64,000 nucleotides of DNA from Oscillatoria salina IIICB1 (GCF_020144665.1 NZ_JAAHBQ010000009.1:37853-101852); one strand, 5' to 3'. Numbered from the stretch's first letter, positions 18,014 to 27,558 are shown. The notes: generated by a model not told the origin, from the sequence alone. Made by a program: numbers and translations.

Positions 18014-19570
18014 ATGTTACGCATTCTCGTAATTGACGATAGTTCCGACGACCGTATCTTGATTATCCGCGAACTCAAACGTGAGTTTAGCGAAGTAGAA
18101 TTTGAGCAAATAATTGACCGCCAAGAATTCGTTTGCGTACTTGCTACAGGTGATTTTGATTTAGTAGTTACAGACTATCAATTACGCTGGAGTAATGGCA
18201 TAAAAATTCTTGAAGAAATCAAAAATAACTACCCCAACTGTCCGGTAGTAATGTTTACCAATAGCGGGAATGAAGAAATCGCAGTAACGGCGATGAAAGC
18301 AGGTTTAGATGACTATGTAACTAAATCTCCTAAACATTATTTGCGTCTTGCTAAAGCAGTTAGTTCGGTTTGGCAACGTACCCAAGCCCAGCGACAAGTT
18401 TCCCTTTTACAAACAGAACTAGATTCGTTGCTGAATGACTTAAGCGTCGGTGTATTTCGCACTACTTTAGATGGGAAAATTGTTTCGGGAAATGCCGCAT
18501 TTTTGCGTTTATTAGGCGTTAAGGAACTTGACGAAGCACAAAAATTACTTGCAACTCAACCAAAGGAATTACAGAAGTTCTTCTTTCTCGAAAAAGAAGC
18601 AAATCGCCAATTAGCGATCGATAATGTTAGAGAAAATCAAGAAATTAAATTGCTTCGCGCGGACAAACAAGAAATTTGGGTAGATTTAAGTCATCAAGTT
18701 CGCACCTACAACGGAGAAAGAGTTATCGACGGACTGATGGAAGATATTAGCACGCGCAAACAAATCGAAGCCGAACGCCTGCGGTTACTCGAAAGCGAAC
18801 AGAAAGCTAGAACAGAAGCCGAAAAACTCAATCGACTCAAAGATGAATTTTTGGCAAATTTATCTCACGAGTTGCGAACGCCAATGAATAGTATTCTTGG
18901 TTGGTCGCAGCTTTTGCGATCTGGTAATGTGAGTCGAGAAAAAATGACTCGTGCCTTACAAGTTATCGAACGCAATGCCAAAACACAAGTGCAACTAATT
19001 GAAGATTTATTGGATGTTTCGCGGATTATTCGCGGCAAAATGCAGCTATCTGTGCAACCAATAAATTTATCTGAGACGGTGGAAACAGCTTTAGATACGG
19101 TGCGTCCAGCCGCAGAAGCTAAACAAATTAGCTTAGAAATAGAATCTCAGCCAGAACTAGCAGTTGTCAATGGAGACAGCGATCGCCTCCAACAAGTTTT
19201 CTGGAATTTGCTAGTCAACGCAATTAAATATACACCTTGTCAAGGTTCAATCAGGGTCAAAATCCACAGCAATAACAACCAAGTGCAAGTTCAAGTCACG
19301 GATACTGGTAAAGGTATCTCCCCAGAATTTTTACCTTATGTCTTCGATCGCTTTCGTCAAGTAGATAGTAGCAGTACCCGCCTTCACAGTGGACTCGGAC
19401 TGGGATTAGCGATCGTTCGTCATCTCGTCGAATTACACGGTGGAACAGCTTTCGCCGACAGCAAAGGTGAAGGACAGGGAGCAACTTTTACGATCGAACT
19501 GCCACTTCTGTGCGAAAATCAGCCCGCTCAATCAAAGCAAAAACAACTTGACTGCGGAGGAACTTTTTAA
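18014..19570 (+). CDS. Receiver-PAS-histidine kinase, second copy with a different kinase core
   Basis: A 518-residue protein whose first 160 residues are closely similar to the preceding gene (Asp54 in VVTDYQLRWSNG, VTKSPKH for the receiver Lys, then a matching PAS start). The kinase half is of a different subclass: FLANLSHELRTPMNSILGW with His285, NLLVNAIKYTP, DTGKGI and GLGLGLAIV, like the seven-PAS hybrid kinase. The pair thus looks like a tandem duplication of the receiver-PAS part joined to different kinase modules. It is 75 bp downstream and probably in the same operon. Confidence 0.87.
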   Translation: MLRILVIDDSSDDRILIIRELKREFSEVEFEQIIDRQEFVCVLATGDFDLVVTDYQLRWSNGIKILEEIKNNYPNCPVVMFTNSGNEEIAVTAMKAGLDDYVTKSPKHYLRLAKAVSSVWQRTQAQRQVSLLQTELDSLLNDLSVGVFRTTLDGKIVSGNAAFLRLLGVKELDEAQKLLATQPKELQKFFFLEKEANRQLAIDNVRENQEIKLLRADKQEIWVDLSHQVRTYNGERVIDGLMEDISTRKQIEAERLRLLESEQKARTEAEKLNRLKDEFLANLSHELRTPMNSILGWSQLLRSGNVSREKMTRALQVIERNAKTQVQLIEDLLDVSRIIRGKMQLSVQPINLSETVETALDTVRPAAEAKQISLEIESQPELAVVNGDSDRLQQVFWNLLVNAIKYTPCQGSIRVKIHSNNNQVQVQVTDTGKGISPEFLPYVFDRFRQVDSSSTRLHSGLGLGLAIVRHLVELHGGTAFADSKGEGQGATFTIELPLLCENQPAQSKQKQLDCGGTF

Positions 19571-19594
19571 CTCCAGCGATCGCCTGTGAAAATA

Positions 19595-20140
19595 CTAACT
19601 AACTGATGTATTTTTTTTCCCTTTAACCAAACTGCCATTTTCTTCAGTTGTCATTGCTTCTTGCACTGTAAAAATTGCCTTTTCACTTAAATCTCCTTTG
19701 ATTACTCCCAAAATCGAACTTAAATCTCCTGCTGAATTGCGAATTGATTCTAGTTCCGCAAATCCCGAAACAATACTAATAATTAATTGATGATTTTTTT
19801 TATCCTTAGCTGCTTCTCTTTGTTCCCCAGTTAAAGAGTGCTTATCTAACACAGCTTCAATTACCGGAATTAAAGTTTCTGCTTCTTCTCTTAACTCCTC
19901 TAACTCCGCCGTTTTCATCAGCAGATTTACCAAAGCTTGAGCATCTTGTTCTAAAGGAGTAGCTGGTGTTGATTTTCTTCTCGGCATTTTATCAATCCTG
20001 ACAATATTATTTTTACTAAAGCCATTGGGAAAGTATTCTGGTGGTAGTACCCCTTCTTCCCAAAGACGAAACACTGCTTCTAACACTTCCTTTTCTTTTT
20101 GACTGCTCTGAACAACTATAAATCCTTGTCGTTCAGACAA
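19595..20140 (-). CDS. Conserved-looking hypothetical protein, start uncertain
   Basis: The frame from TTG 20140 gives 181 residues. An ATG at 19987 with AGGA eight bases upstream gives a 130-residue version beginning MPRRKSTPATPLEQDAQALV, which is the better-supported start. The in-frame upstream part (with LEAVFRLWEEGVLPPEYF) has protein-like composition and no stop, so it may be genuine N-terminal sequence or a remnant of an older gene. The body is helical and Glu-rich (AELEELREEAETLIPVIEAV). I do not recognise a family. It is convergent with the kinase operon. Confidence 0.45.
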   Translation of the reverse strand: MSERQGFIVVQSSQKEKEVLEAVFRLWEEGVLPPEYFPNGFSKNNIVRIDKMPRRKSTPATPLEQDAQALVNLLMKTAELEELREEAETLIPVIEAVLDKHSLTGEQREAAKDKKNHQLIISIVSGFAELESIRNSAGDLSSILGVIKGDLSEKAIFTVQEAMTTEENGSLVKGKKNTSVS

Positions 20141-20394
20141 AGGTTTTTCTAAATCATTAATCAGTAAATAGTCAATAATCTTACCTCACAATCAAATAAT
20201 AATTAGTTAGCTGAAATACATAAATCTTTGCTACCCATCATTCTAAAATTTGTAGCATTTTCTCGTTCATTTCATCTTACTATCTATTATAAATTATCTG
20301 CTCACTTTCAATTAATTCTAATTGTTAAATTAATTTAAACTAAAACACTTTGTAACCTTAATAGACAAAGTTAATCAACAAACCTCTCCCCCAG

Positions 20395-20484
20395 CCCCTC
20401 TCCTGCAAAGAGAGGGGAGAATTTTTCTAACTATAGTCTAAAAAAATTTATTAATTACTCCCCCTTCCCTGGTAGGGAAGGGGG
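20395..20484. repeat. Two G/C-rich hairpins in the gap before the ROK kinase gene
   Basis: The 380-bp gap 20141-20520 has no gene. Its right part holds two hairpins: CCCCTCTC (20395-20402) with GAGAGGGG (20410-20417), and CCCCCTTCCCT (20460-20470) with AGGGAAGGGGG (20474-20484) around a three-base loop. Flanking text such as CTCTCCCCCAGCCCCTCTCC is a dispersed repeat type common in filamentous cyanobacteria. They lie just past the ROK kinase stop and may end its transcript. Confidence 0.6.
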
Positions 20485-20520
20485 TAGGGGGGTTAGGTTA
20501 GATAACTTTTCTAATTTTCC

Positions 20521-21420
20521 TCAGCTTTCAACTAATTGCCAAGCCAACTTAGCCGCCCCAACCATACCAGCATTATTACCTAATTCTGCCTTTAATAACT
20601 GCAAACCAACACGAGAAATAGCTAACACGCGGCGCTCAATTTCTTGTAAAGTTGTCGGCAAGAAAAATTCTGCACTCGCGCTGACACCACCACCAATAAT
20701 AACTGCTTCTGGAGTTAAAACATAAATCAAACTAGCTAAACCAACGCCCAAAATTTTGCCATAACTTTGCCAAAATTCTAAAGCTTCTAAATCTCCAGCT
20801 TGCGCCAACTTGCCTAATTCTAAAGGTTCTTTACCCGTAGCACGACGAATCGCAGCAATGGAAAGATACTGTTCTAAAGAACCATTATTTCCACTATTAC
20901 AAACAGGTCCTTCAGGATTTAACGTAATTAAACCTAGTTCTCCAGCTCCACCTTGAGGGCCTGTATATAGTTTACCATCAAGAATAATTGCTCCGCCTAC
21001 TCCTGTCCCCAAAGTTAACAGAATTAAATGATTAAACTCTTTTCCTGCACCTAACCAAGCTTCGCCCAAACCAGCACAATTAGCATCATTAGCAATAATC
21101 GTTGGTAATCCAGTTTTTGAGGTTAACAAATCAGCCAAAGGAACATCTTGCCAATCTGCTAAATTAATTGCAACCCGAACAATTTTACCAGTCACATCCG
21201 TAGGTCCAGGAGTACCAATACCAAGAGCAACAATTTTGTGATTTTTCTTGACTTTATTAACAACTTGTGAAATAGATTCAACAACTAATCCTGGAGATGA
21301 AGGTTGAGGTGTAGAAATTTGCCAAGACTCTAAACAGGTTCCATCTCGAAGAAAACGCCCTATTTTAATTGCCGTCCCGCCCAAATCGATCCCCATAACT
21401 TGAGGTTTATCTTGATTCAT
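20521..21420 (-). CDS. ROK family sugar kinase (glucokinase-like)
   Basis: A 299-residue protein with the ATP phosphate motif GIDLGGTAIKIG (residues 10-21), the catalytic Asp in ANDANCAGLGEAWLG (Asp112), LTLGTGVGGAII and a ROK signature region around residues 160-190. In many ROK kinases that region binds zinc through several Cys. Here only Cys174 remains in GPVCNSGNNGSLEQY, a form I associate with cyanobacterial members. Expected reaction is ATP-dependent phosphorylation of glucose or a related hexose. It is 50 bp downstream of the ABC permease on the same strand. Confidence 0.82.
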   Translation of the reverse strand: MNQDKPQVMGIDLGGTAIKIGRFLRDGTCLESWQISTPQPSSPGLVVESISQVVNKVKKNHKIVALGIGTPGPTDVTGKIVRVAINLADWQDVPLADLLTSKTGLPTIIANDANCAGLGEAWLGAGKEFNHLILLTLGTGVGGAIILDGKLYTGPQGGAGELGLITLNPEGPVCNSGNNGSLEQYLSIAAIRRATGKEPLELGKLAQAGDLEALEFWQSYGKILGVGLASLIYVLTPEAVIIGGGVSASAEFFLPTTLQEIERRVLAISRVGLQLLKAELGNNAGMVGAAKLAWQLVES

Positions 21421-21470
21421 AATTGATTATTTACTGTTGCGAACGCTCTAGAAAATTAATCTTGAAATTG

Positions 21471-22343
21471 CTACTTACGAGGATTAAAAATTTCGCTCAA
21501 ACCTTCTCCTAACAAAGATAAACCTGTCACCATCAAAGCCATTGCTAAACCAGGAAACAAAGCAGTCCACCAAATTCCCGTCGGTAAAGCATCGAGTGCT
21601 AATCTGAGATCGTAACCCCATTCAGGTACTTCTTCAGGTAATCCTAAGCCGAGAAAACCCAAACCACCTAAGATTAAAATAGCATCAGCAGCATTCAGCG
21701 TGAATAAAACAGGTACGCTTTGAATTACATTTAAAAATAAATAACGAGAAAGGACTCTTCTTGGTGTCGCTCCCATTGCTTTTGCTGCTTCGATAAAAAG
21801 TTCAGTTTTGACACTGGTAGTGTGATTGCGGACAACACGATAATATTGAGGAACGTAAGAAATTGAAAGTGCGATCGCCGCATTCAAGATTCCCCTTCCT
21901 ACCACAAAAGCTAAGGTTACTGAAAGTAGCAATCCAGGCAAAGTATAAACTGTATCCATCAGAAACAGCAAAATGCGATCGGCAACACCACCCAAATAGC
22001 CACTTACCAAGCCCAAAGGTACACCAATTAATAAAGACAGGGTAGTAGCCAAAATAACTACTTTCAAAGCAGCTTGCGTACCATACAAAGTACGAGCAAA
22101 AACATCGTATCCTTGTCGAGTAGTACCAAACCAATGTGAGAAACTCGGTGCTTCGTGAATTGGGTTAATTAAAGATGCCGTCGGATCTTGAATTAATCCC
22201 AAATTTTGCAACAAAGGCGCAAAAATAGCAATGAGAATGAAACAAACTGTAATAACCAATCCCACCCACATCAAAGTCATCGAGAGACTCGAACGCAGCG
22301 AAGAACGTAAAAAAGGCGGTAAAGTAAACTTACTCGTAGTCAT
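21471..22343 (-). CDS. ABC transporter permease, DppC/OppC type
   Basis: A 290-residue inner-membrane permease with about six helices, an N-terminal OppC-like extension (helix about 24-46, then a periplasmic loop with HWFGTTRQGYDVFART), and the EAA loop ELFIEAAKAMGATPRRVLSR (about 181-200) that contacts the ATPase. The LGGLGFLGLGLPEEVPEWG segment is typical of dipeptide, oligopeptide and nickel permeases. No partner permease, binding protein or ATPase gene is adjacent, so the substrate cannot be named. It is co-directional with the ROK kinase gene. Confidence 0.88.
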   Translation of the reverse strand: MTTSKFTLPPFLRSSLRSSLSMTLMWVGLVITVCFILIAIFAPLLQNLGLIQDPTASLINPIHEAPSFSHWFGTTRQGYDVFARTLYGTQAALKVVILATTLSLLIGVPLGLVSGYLGGVADRILLFLMDTVYTLPGLLLSVTLAFVVGRGILNAAIALSISYVPQYYRVVRNHTTSVKTELFIEAAKAMGATPRRVLSRYLFLNVIQSVPVLFTLNAADAILILGGLGFLGLGLPEEVPEWGYDLRLALDALPTGIWWTALFPGLAMALMVTGLSLLGEGLSEIFNPRK

Positions 22344-22548
22344 TTCTTAAATTAGCTAAGATAGATTACCTATTTATTATTGAGGATCTCGACTTTTTTG
22401 GCTATTGAATTAAGTCATCATGTAAGTTTACATTAGATTTAGTAGTCAAATATTTACGGAAATATGTTTCTGATGGTTTAACCAAAAAGAATGTCTGATT
22501 CAGTCCCATTTTCTCTAAATCCTCCTAATTTAATTTAGTAGACAAAAA

Positions 22549-24372
22549 TCAACCTTCTTCTTTGTATTTTTGCAGTAGTTGCGGTATATAATCGTAACCA
22601 TCGATACCGATATGTTTAATAATTTCTCTGCGCGAAAGTTGCAAAGCTTCTTTAAATTTTTCCGGCGCTTGTCCTTGCAAAATTATTAATAATCCGGCTG
22701 GTTGTCGCCATTCATCGGCATTAATTTGCGCTAACAAATACATTCCTAAACAACCACAAGTTACAGTTTCTTTCAAACTATTGACTTGTTTATATCCTTC
22801 TGCTAAGTAAGCGTAATTAAGTCCTTGTAAATACAAATCGCCCGAAAATTTAGCTGCTTCTAAACCTTTACTTAAAGATTCGATTGCAGCCGAAGGTTGT
22901 GCTAAAAATAATTGCGCGATTCCGAGACTACTATAACATAAAGCTTTACTTTGTCCGTCATTTAATCTGATGGCTGCTTGTAAACCTTGTTCTAAATAAT
23001 TAATCGCGGCTTCGTAAACTTCGGTTTCGGGACGTTCATTTTGAATTGCTTTTAATACTTCACTATAACCTAAATTTGCCAGCGCATTTGCTTGTCCGAG
23101 ACTATCTCCATACTGACGGCTAAACATTAAAGCCCGTTGACTAGAATTAACCGCTTCATTATAATTTTTTTCGGCGATAAAAGTGCGGCTGAGATGATTA
23201 AGATTAGCAATTTCGCAGACGCGATCGCCAGCAGATCCCGCAATTAGCAAAGCTTCTTGGTGAAAGGTTTTTGCTTGGTTTAACCTACCTTGGGCTTTTT
23301 GCGAATAACCTAATAAAGTTAAAATTCTCGCCTTTTCTTGCGTACCTTCTACTTCTCGCAAAGGTTCGTCTAAATAATTCAATGCTTCTCGCAAATTTTC
23401 GCCACCGAAAAAGGCAAAAACGCCACCATATAAAGGAAAATATTCCCGTTGGGTAAACGTTCGCAAAATTTGCAGCATGATTTGAAAGCAACCTTGAGCA
23501 TAAGTGTTAGCTGTAGGGGAATTTAAGCCATTAGCTAATTGCGACCAAATGACGGCAAAAGTAAGAAATGTAGAAATGGATAAATTCGCCCCTAATTCAC
23601 TGTTATAAATCCGTTGGTCGAAAAATTGTACCAAACCGCGTTGCAAACATTGTAAAACTACGGTTAATTCTACCCAAGCAGCAGTTTCAACCGCAGTTTG
23701 TTTGCTTGCAAATTCAATTAAAGATTCTCGTTGGGCTAAAGTTTGAAATAATTGCTGAATCAAAGGACTATTAATTAATTTTCCCCAAAAACCCCAAGGT
23801 CCGCTATCTTGGGAAGTACCGCTAAAACCTAAAGCAGTTCCTCTTGGTTCGTACATCCAGCTTACAAGATTAGCTGCCAGTTTGTCCCAAGATTTTAAAC
23901 CACGATTAATACCATCAGCTAAATGTTGTAAATCTTTGTCCGATTGCTGTTGTAAAGCTTGTGCTAATTGTTCTAATTGAGTTAAAGTTAAAGGGTCGCT
24001 ACGATTAGGGTCAATTACTCGTAAGAAAGCGAGGAAACGACGATCGCGTTCAGTCTGAGTAATTTCTTCTACCGCAGTAGCGATCGCTAAATTAACTTGA
24101 TTTTCTTCTAACCAGCGTTCCCATTGCTTTTGAATCGTTTCTAATGCTCTGAGAATCCGGGTTGCTTTTATTTTAGTCTCTAATTGCGCTTTAGTGGCGG
24201 TTATCCGTTCTAATAAACAACGTTCAAAAATTTCCCCAGTACCGCTAGTAATATTTTGCACCAGCATTCGATAAACTTGCTCCTGAGAACGAATCTTCCC
24301 TTGGAGAGTAGTATCGACGATATCATCGATTAATTGTAAGTAGCGATCGCGCACAGAAGTAGAATCAGACAT
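22549..24372 (-). CDS. Tetratricopeptide repeat protein
   Basis: A 607-residue soluble protein. The N-terminal 300 residues are helical without a recognised domain (VRDRYLQLIDDIVDTTLQGK at the start). Residues about 330-560 contain TPR-like helix pairs, for example LLGYSQKAQGRLNQAKTFHQ, NLNHLSRTFIAEKNYNEAV, ALANLGYSEV and YSSLGIAQLFLAQPSAAIES. TPRs are protein-binding scaffolds. No kinase, protease or effector domain is attached. It is divergent from a Uma2-like gene with 58 bp between. Role unknown. Confidence 0.75.
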   Translation of the reverse strand: MSDSTSVRDRYLQLIDDIVDTTLQGKIRSQEQVYRMLVQNITSGTGEIFERCLLERITATKAQLETKIKATRILRALETIQKQWERWLEENQVNLAIATAVEEITQTERDRRFLAFLRVIDPNRSDPLTLTQLEQLAQALQQQSDKDLQHLADGINRGLKSWDKLAANLVSWMYEPRGTALGFSGTSQDSGPWGFWGKLINSPLIQQLFQTLAQRESLIEFASKQTAVETAAWVELTVVLQCLQRGLVQFFDQRIYNSELGANLSISTFLTFAVIWSQLANGLNSPTANTYAQGCFQIMLQILRTFTQREYFPLYGGVFAFFGGENLREALNYLDEPLREVEGTQEKARILTLLGYSQKAQGRLNQAKTFHQEALLIAGSAGDRVCEIANLNHLSRTFIAEKNYNEAVNSSQRALMFSRQYGDSLGQANALANLGYSEVLKAIQNERPETEVYEAAINYLEQGLQAAIRLNDGQSKALCYSSLGIAQLFLAQPSAAIESLSKGLEAAKFSGDLYLQGLNYAYLAEGYKQVNSLKETVTCGCLGMYLLAQINADEWRQPAGLLIILQGQAPEKFKEALQLSRREIIKHIGIDGYDYIPQLLQKYKEEG

Positions 24373-24430
24373 AGATGTTCACATAAACCACGCTTGTAGT
24401 GTCAGTTTAGCGAAAAAGGAGAAAATTACG

Positions 24431-25021
24431 ATGATTGCGAATCGAGAATTTCCCGCGATGACTCCCCAAAAGTATTTAGAATGGGAACCTACTCAGGAAA
24501 TGCGTTACGAATATTTTAACGGGGAAGTTGTCCTGATGACAGGGGGAACCAAACCACATAACAGAATAGCATTAAATTTGGCGATCGCGCTAGATAATCA
24601 GCTTCGCGGAGGAAACTGCGAAGTTTACATTACTGACATTAAAGTTGTTATTCCAACCAGGGGTAATTATTTTTATCCTGATGTTGTCGTCACTTGCGAT
24701 CTCAGAGATCGAAATAACAATCAATTGATTAATTATCCTACTTTAATTATCGAAGTTCTCTCACCTTCTACCGAAGTTTTTGACCGTAGTGAAAAATTTG
24801 CTCAATATCGTACCATAGAAACTTTGCAAGAATACGTTTTAATTCATTCTCAACGAATTTCTGTGGAAGTTTTCCGACGGAACGAACAAAATTTATGGGT
24901 ACTTCATCCTTATGAATCTGGAGATACTGTTAATTTAGCGAGTGTCGGTTTATCTCTACCAATCGCAGAAATTTATCGACAAGTAGATTTAGATTTCTCT
25001 GAATTGTCTAGCGAAAATTAA
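24431..25021 (+). CDS. Uma2-family (DUF820) putative nuclease-fold protein
   Basis: A 196-residue protein of the Uma2/DUF820 family, very common in cyanobacteria. The family has a PD-(D/E)XK-like core, here YFYPDVVVTCD and then LIIEVLSPSTEVFDR, with EYFNGEVVLMTGGTKPHNRI near the N terminus. Nuclease activity has been proposed for the family but the cellular role is not settled. An AAAGGAG lies upstream of the ATG at 24431. A second Uma2 gene follows 73 bp downstream. Confidence 0.8.
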   Translation: MIANREFPAMTPQKYLEWEPTQEMRYEYFNGEVVLMTGGTKPHNRIALNLAIALDNQLRGGNCEVYITDIKVVIPTRGNYFYPDVVVTCDLRDRNNNQLINYPTLIIEVLSPSTEVFDRSEKFAQYRTIETLQEYVLIHSQRISVEVFRRNEQNLWVLHPYESGDTVNLASVGLSLPIAEIYRQVDLDFSELSSEN

Positions 25022-25094
25022 AAAAATCATTTATTTGACTAACTTTTCCCTCTCATTTTGCTAAACTATAGACATCCTCACTCGCCAATTTATT

Positions 25095-25892
25095 ATGCTA
25101 GAAACTTCCTTTATCGCACCGGAAATAGAATTACCGCCAACTGCGGCAGAACTTCCTTCTGAAGATAATATTCCCATGGAAACACAACGCCATAAAATGC
25201 AAATGGACTTGCTAATCGATACCACAGAAATTTGGTTAGCCCCCAGGTCTGATGGCTACACCAGTGGGAATATGTTTGTTTATTTTAGTTTAGAACAAGT
25301 ACGCAACCGAGACTTTCGCGGTCCAGATTTTTTTGTAGTTTTAGGTGTCCCCAGACGCGAACGTTTAAGTTGGGTAGTTTGGGAAGAAGGAAAAGCGCCT
25401 GATGTAGTCATTGAGCTACTTTCAGAAAGTACCGCACCTTTTGATAAAGATAGGAAAAAGCTGATTTATCAAAATCAATTGCGCGTACCGGAATATTATT
25501 GGTTTGACCCTTTTAATCCTGATGATTGGGCTGGTTTTCATCTCCAAAATGGAGTTTATCAGCCTATTTTGCCGAACGAACGCGGACAATTAATTAGTCC
25601 GACTTTGGGGTTAGCTTTAATTTGTTGGAATGGGAATTACCGAGGAGTTGAAACTACTTGGTTACGATGGGCAAATTTAGCAGGAGAATTGATTCCTACT
25701 TTAGCAGAACAAGAACGATTACGCGCAGATCGTATTCAAGAACAAGCAAATAATGCTGAACAACGCGCAGATCGTGCTGAGTCTCAATTACAGCAGGTAG
25801 CACGCAATTTATTGCAGCAAGGAATGAGTCTAAATCAAGTAGCTCAAATGACGGGTTTGTCTGAGTCTCAAATTGAACAATTGAACAGTTAA
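25095..25892 (+). CDS. Second Uma2-family protein with coiled-coil tail
   Basis: A 265-residue Uma2/DUF820 member of the longer subfamily. The core motifs are FRGPDFFVVLGVPRRER and APDVVIELLSESTAPFDKDR, then PEYYWFDPF. The C-terminal part (about 205-265) is a coiled coil (EQANNAEQRADRAESQLQQV) ending in GMSLNQVAQMTGLSESQIEQ, which resembles a recruiting helix-turn-helix-like tail. It lies downstream of the first Uma2 gene on the same strand. Function is unproven. Confidence 0.8.
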   Translation: MLETSFIAPEIELPPTAAELPSEDNIPMETQRHKMQMDLLIDTTEIWLAPRSDGYTSGNMFVYFSLEQVRNRDFRGPDFFVVLGVPRRERLSWVVWEEGKAPDVVIELLSESTAPFDKDRKKLIYQNQLRVPEYYWFDPFNPDDWAGFHLQNGVYQPILPNERGQLISPTLGLALICWNGNYRGVETTWLRWANLAGELIPTLAEQERLRADRIQEQANNAEQRADRAESQLQQVARNLLQQGMSLNQVAQMTGLSESQIEQLNS

Positions 25893-26037
25893 GTTATTTC
25901 AAAGACACTTAATTATTCGTTGAGGAGGCAAAATGGTCAAATGGTTTAAACTTTGAAAATTTTACCATTTTGCTTGCTCTTTGTTCAAGTTAGGTAATGA
26001 AATTTAATGTTTCTGTGAATGTTACTAAAGATGATTT

Positions 26038-26466
26038 ATGGAAGAATTATTAGCATTAAAAGATTTACTACTTCAAGGCGATATTACTAACGCTTTAGCT
26101 ATTGTTGAAGAACTTGAAGAAATGAGCCGAGATGACAAAATAAATAATATCCGGAGTTATGGAAAGATTCTCTTGCTACATTTAATTAAGCAGCAAGTCG
26201 AAGAGAGAACAACTCGATCTTGGGATATCTCAATTCGCAATTCTGTTATTGAAATCCAAGAGAAAAATAAGCGTCGCCAAGCTAAAGGTTATTATCTCAA
26301 ACCAGAGGAGTTACGCGAAGCTTTGGAGTCAGCTTATTTACAAGCGCTTAATGCAGCTTCTTTAGAGGTTGCAGAAGGACTTTATGAAGTAGATGAATTG
26401 GCAAATTTAGTTAATCGAAAAGCAATTATCGATTCTGCAATGACTTTAATCTCTGAGACACAGTAG
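26038..26466 (+). CDS. DUF29 family protein
   Basis: A 142-residue helical protein matching the DUF29 pattern: a leading LLLQGDITNALAIVEELEEM helix, then a GKILLLHLIKQQVEERTTRS block, and an EALESAYLQAL helix before the C terminus. DUF29 is widespread in cyanobacteria and of unknown function. It sits between the Uma2 pair and the 316-residue conserved protein, all on the plus strand, in a run of families that tend to be multicopy in these genomes. Confidence 0.7.
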   Translation: MEELLALKDLLLQGDITNALAIVEELEEMSRDDKINNIRSYGKILLLHLIKQQVEERTTRSWDISIRNSVIEIQEKNKRRQAKGYYLKPEELREALESAYLQALNAASLEVAEGLYEVDELANLVNRKAIIDSAMTLISETQ

Positions 26467-26530
26467 CCAGATCCGCAGAGCCTATACTACAATATAATAC
26501 ATTATTCTTCAGCCACTAGAGGAAACAGCC

Positions 26531-27481
26531 GTGGCAGATATCCGTAACCTGATTAACGAACTTGCAGCCGCAGAAAACCAATTACAATCTACCGAATTTC
26601 TTGCGCCTTGTGTAGGTGGGGGAAAAGTACGCACTTCGGTAGCGAAAATGATTTATACATTTGTACCAAAGCCAAAAAATTTTGAGGGTTGGGGTATTTT
26701 TCAGCCTGTGAATGAGAAGGTTGCGAAAGTGGTAGATGAAGCAAGTTTGCCACAAATCGTCGGGTATCTCAACTTATTTCCGCAGTTGCGTTTGCGCTTA
26801 GTTTATCCTTTGCAGGGACAAACTTGGTTAGGTTATCCGGTGAATGAGTCGGATATGCAGCAACGTTTTGGTGTGGTGAAACCCGTTCCCGTGTATTTAG
26901 TGACCGAAGGGGCGCAATTTGAGCCAATTATTGCCCGTTTTGACGGTCAAGCTTGCTGGTTCGAGGAAATTGACCGTCGCGCGTCACCTCAGCCAGCAGA
27001 ACAAATGAGGGAACTGTTGCGTCAGGAGAATTTTGCGGAGAATTTGCGTTTTGTAGGGATGACTCCGGAAATGCTGACTGTTTACGATCTGGTTTTGCGA
27101 CGCAGATATGCGGAAATCAGAAGTCAGCATCGCAGTCAAGCGAGAGGTGAAGCTGTGGAGATGGAAGCTTCTGAAAATTTGGGAAAACGACAAAAAAAGC
27201 GCCAGAAAAAGCGTAAAGGGGAAAAGTATCGAGAAAGACAGAATGAGGAAAACAAGATTCGCAAAGCGTTGCGTCAAGGTGGGGGTGAGTTGGATATTTA
27301 TCGCGATCGCGGCGACTATTGGCAAATAGAATGGCTTACTGCGAATGGGGAACGTCATGTTTCAGCGATCGCCAAAAACGATCTTACCGTAATTAGTTCC
27401 GGTATTTGTCTGAGTGGACGCGATCGCGATTTCGATCTTCAGTCTCTCGTCGGTGTCATCGAAAAACGTTATGAGTGGTGA
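26531..27481 (+). CDS. Conserved hypothetical protein upstream of a ThiF-like enzyme
   Basis: A 316-residue protein from GTG 26531. The N-terminal 200 residues look globular, with GGGKVRTSVAKMIYTFVPKP, WGIFQPVNEKVAKVV and TWLGYPVNESDMQQRFG. Residues about 205-250 form a highly basic stretch (KRQKKRQKKRKGEKYRERQN) that could bind nucleic acid or be a linker. The last 65 residues (GELDIYRDRGDYWQIEWL onward) form a small beta domain. I do not recognise a known family. It precedes the E1-like gene by 77 bp, most of it a G-rich repeat, so co-transcription is possible. Confidence 0.65.
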   Translation: MADIRNLINELAAAENQLQSTEFLAPCVGGGKVRTSVAKMIYTFVPKPKNFEGWGIFQPVNEKVAKVVDEASLPQIVGYLNLFPQLRLRLVYPLQGQTWLGYPVNESDMQQRFGVVKPVPVYLVTEGAQFEPIIARFDGQACWFEEIDRRASPQPAEQMRELLRQENFAENLRFVGMTPEMLTVYDLVLRRRYAEIRSQHRSQARGEAVEMEASENLGKRQKKRQKKRKGEKYRERQNEENKIRKALRQGGGELDIYRDRGDYWQIEWLTANGERHVSAIAKNDLTVISSGICLSGRDRDFDLQSLVGVIEKRYEW

Positions 27482-27530
27482 TTGGGGACTGGGGACTGGG
27501 GACTGGGGATTGGGGATTGGTAATTGGGAG
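27481..27530 (+). repeat. Heptanucleotide G-rich tandem repeat
   Basis: Tandem GGGGACT and GGGGATT units (about six) start at the stop codon of the 316-residue gene. The same unit is found at about 40226-40250, 54397-54455, 57041-57110 and, in reverse orientation, 57718-57820. It is a short tandem repeat of the kind common in filamentous cyanobacteria. Confidence 0.75.
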
Positions 27531-27558
27531 ATTCTTACTATTAACTGATAAATAAACA

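Noticed and set aside
24431..26466. Uma2 and DUF29 genes considered as a toxin-antitoxin or defence island
   Set aside because: These are multicopy cyanobacterial families, and no toxin, antitoxin or other defence gene is linked here.
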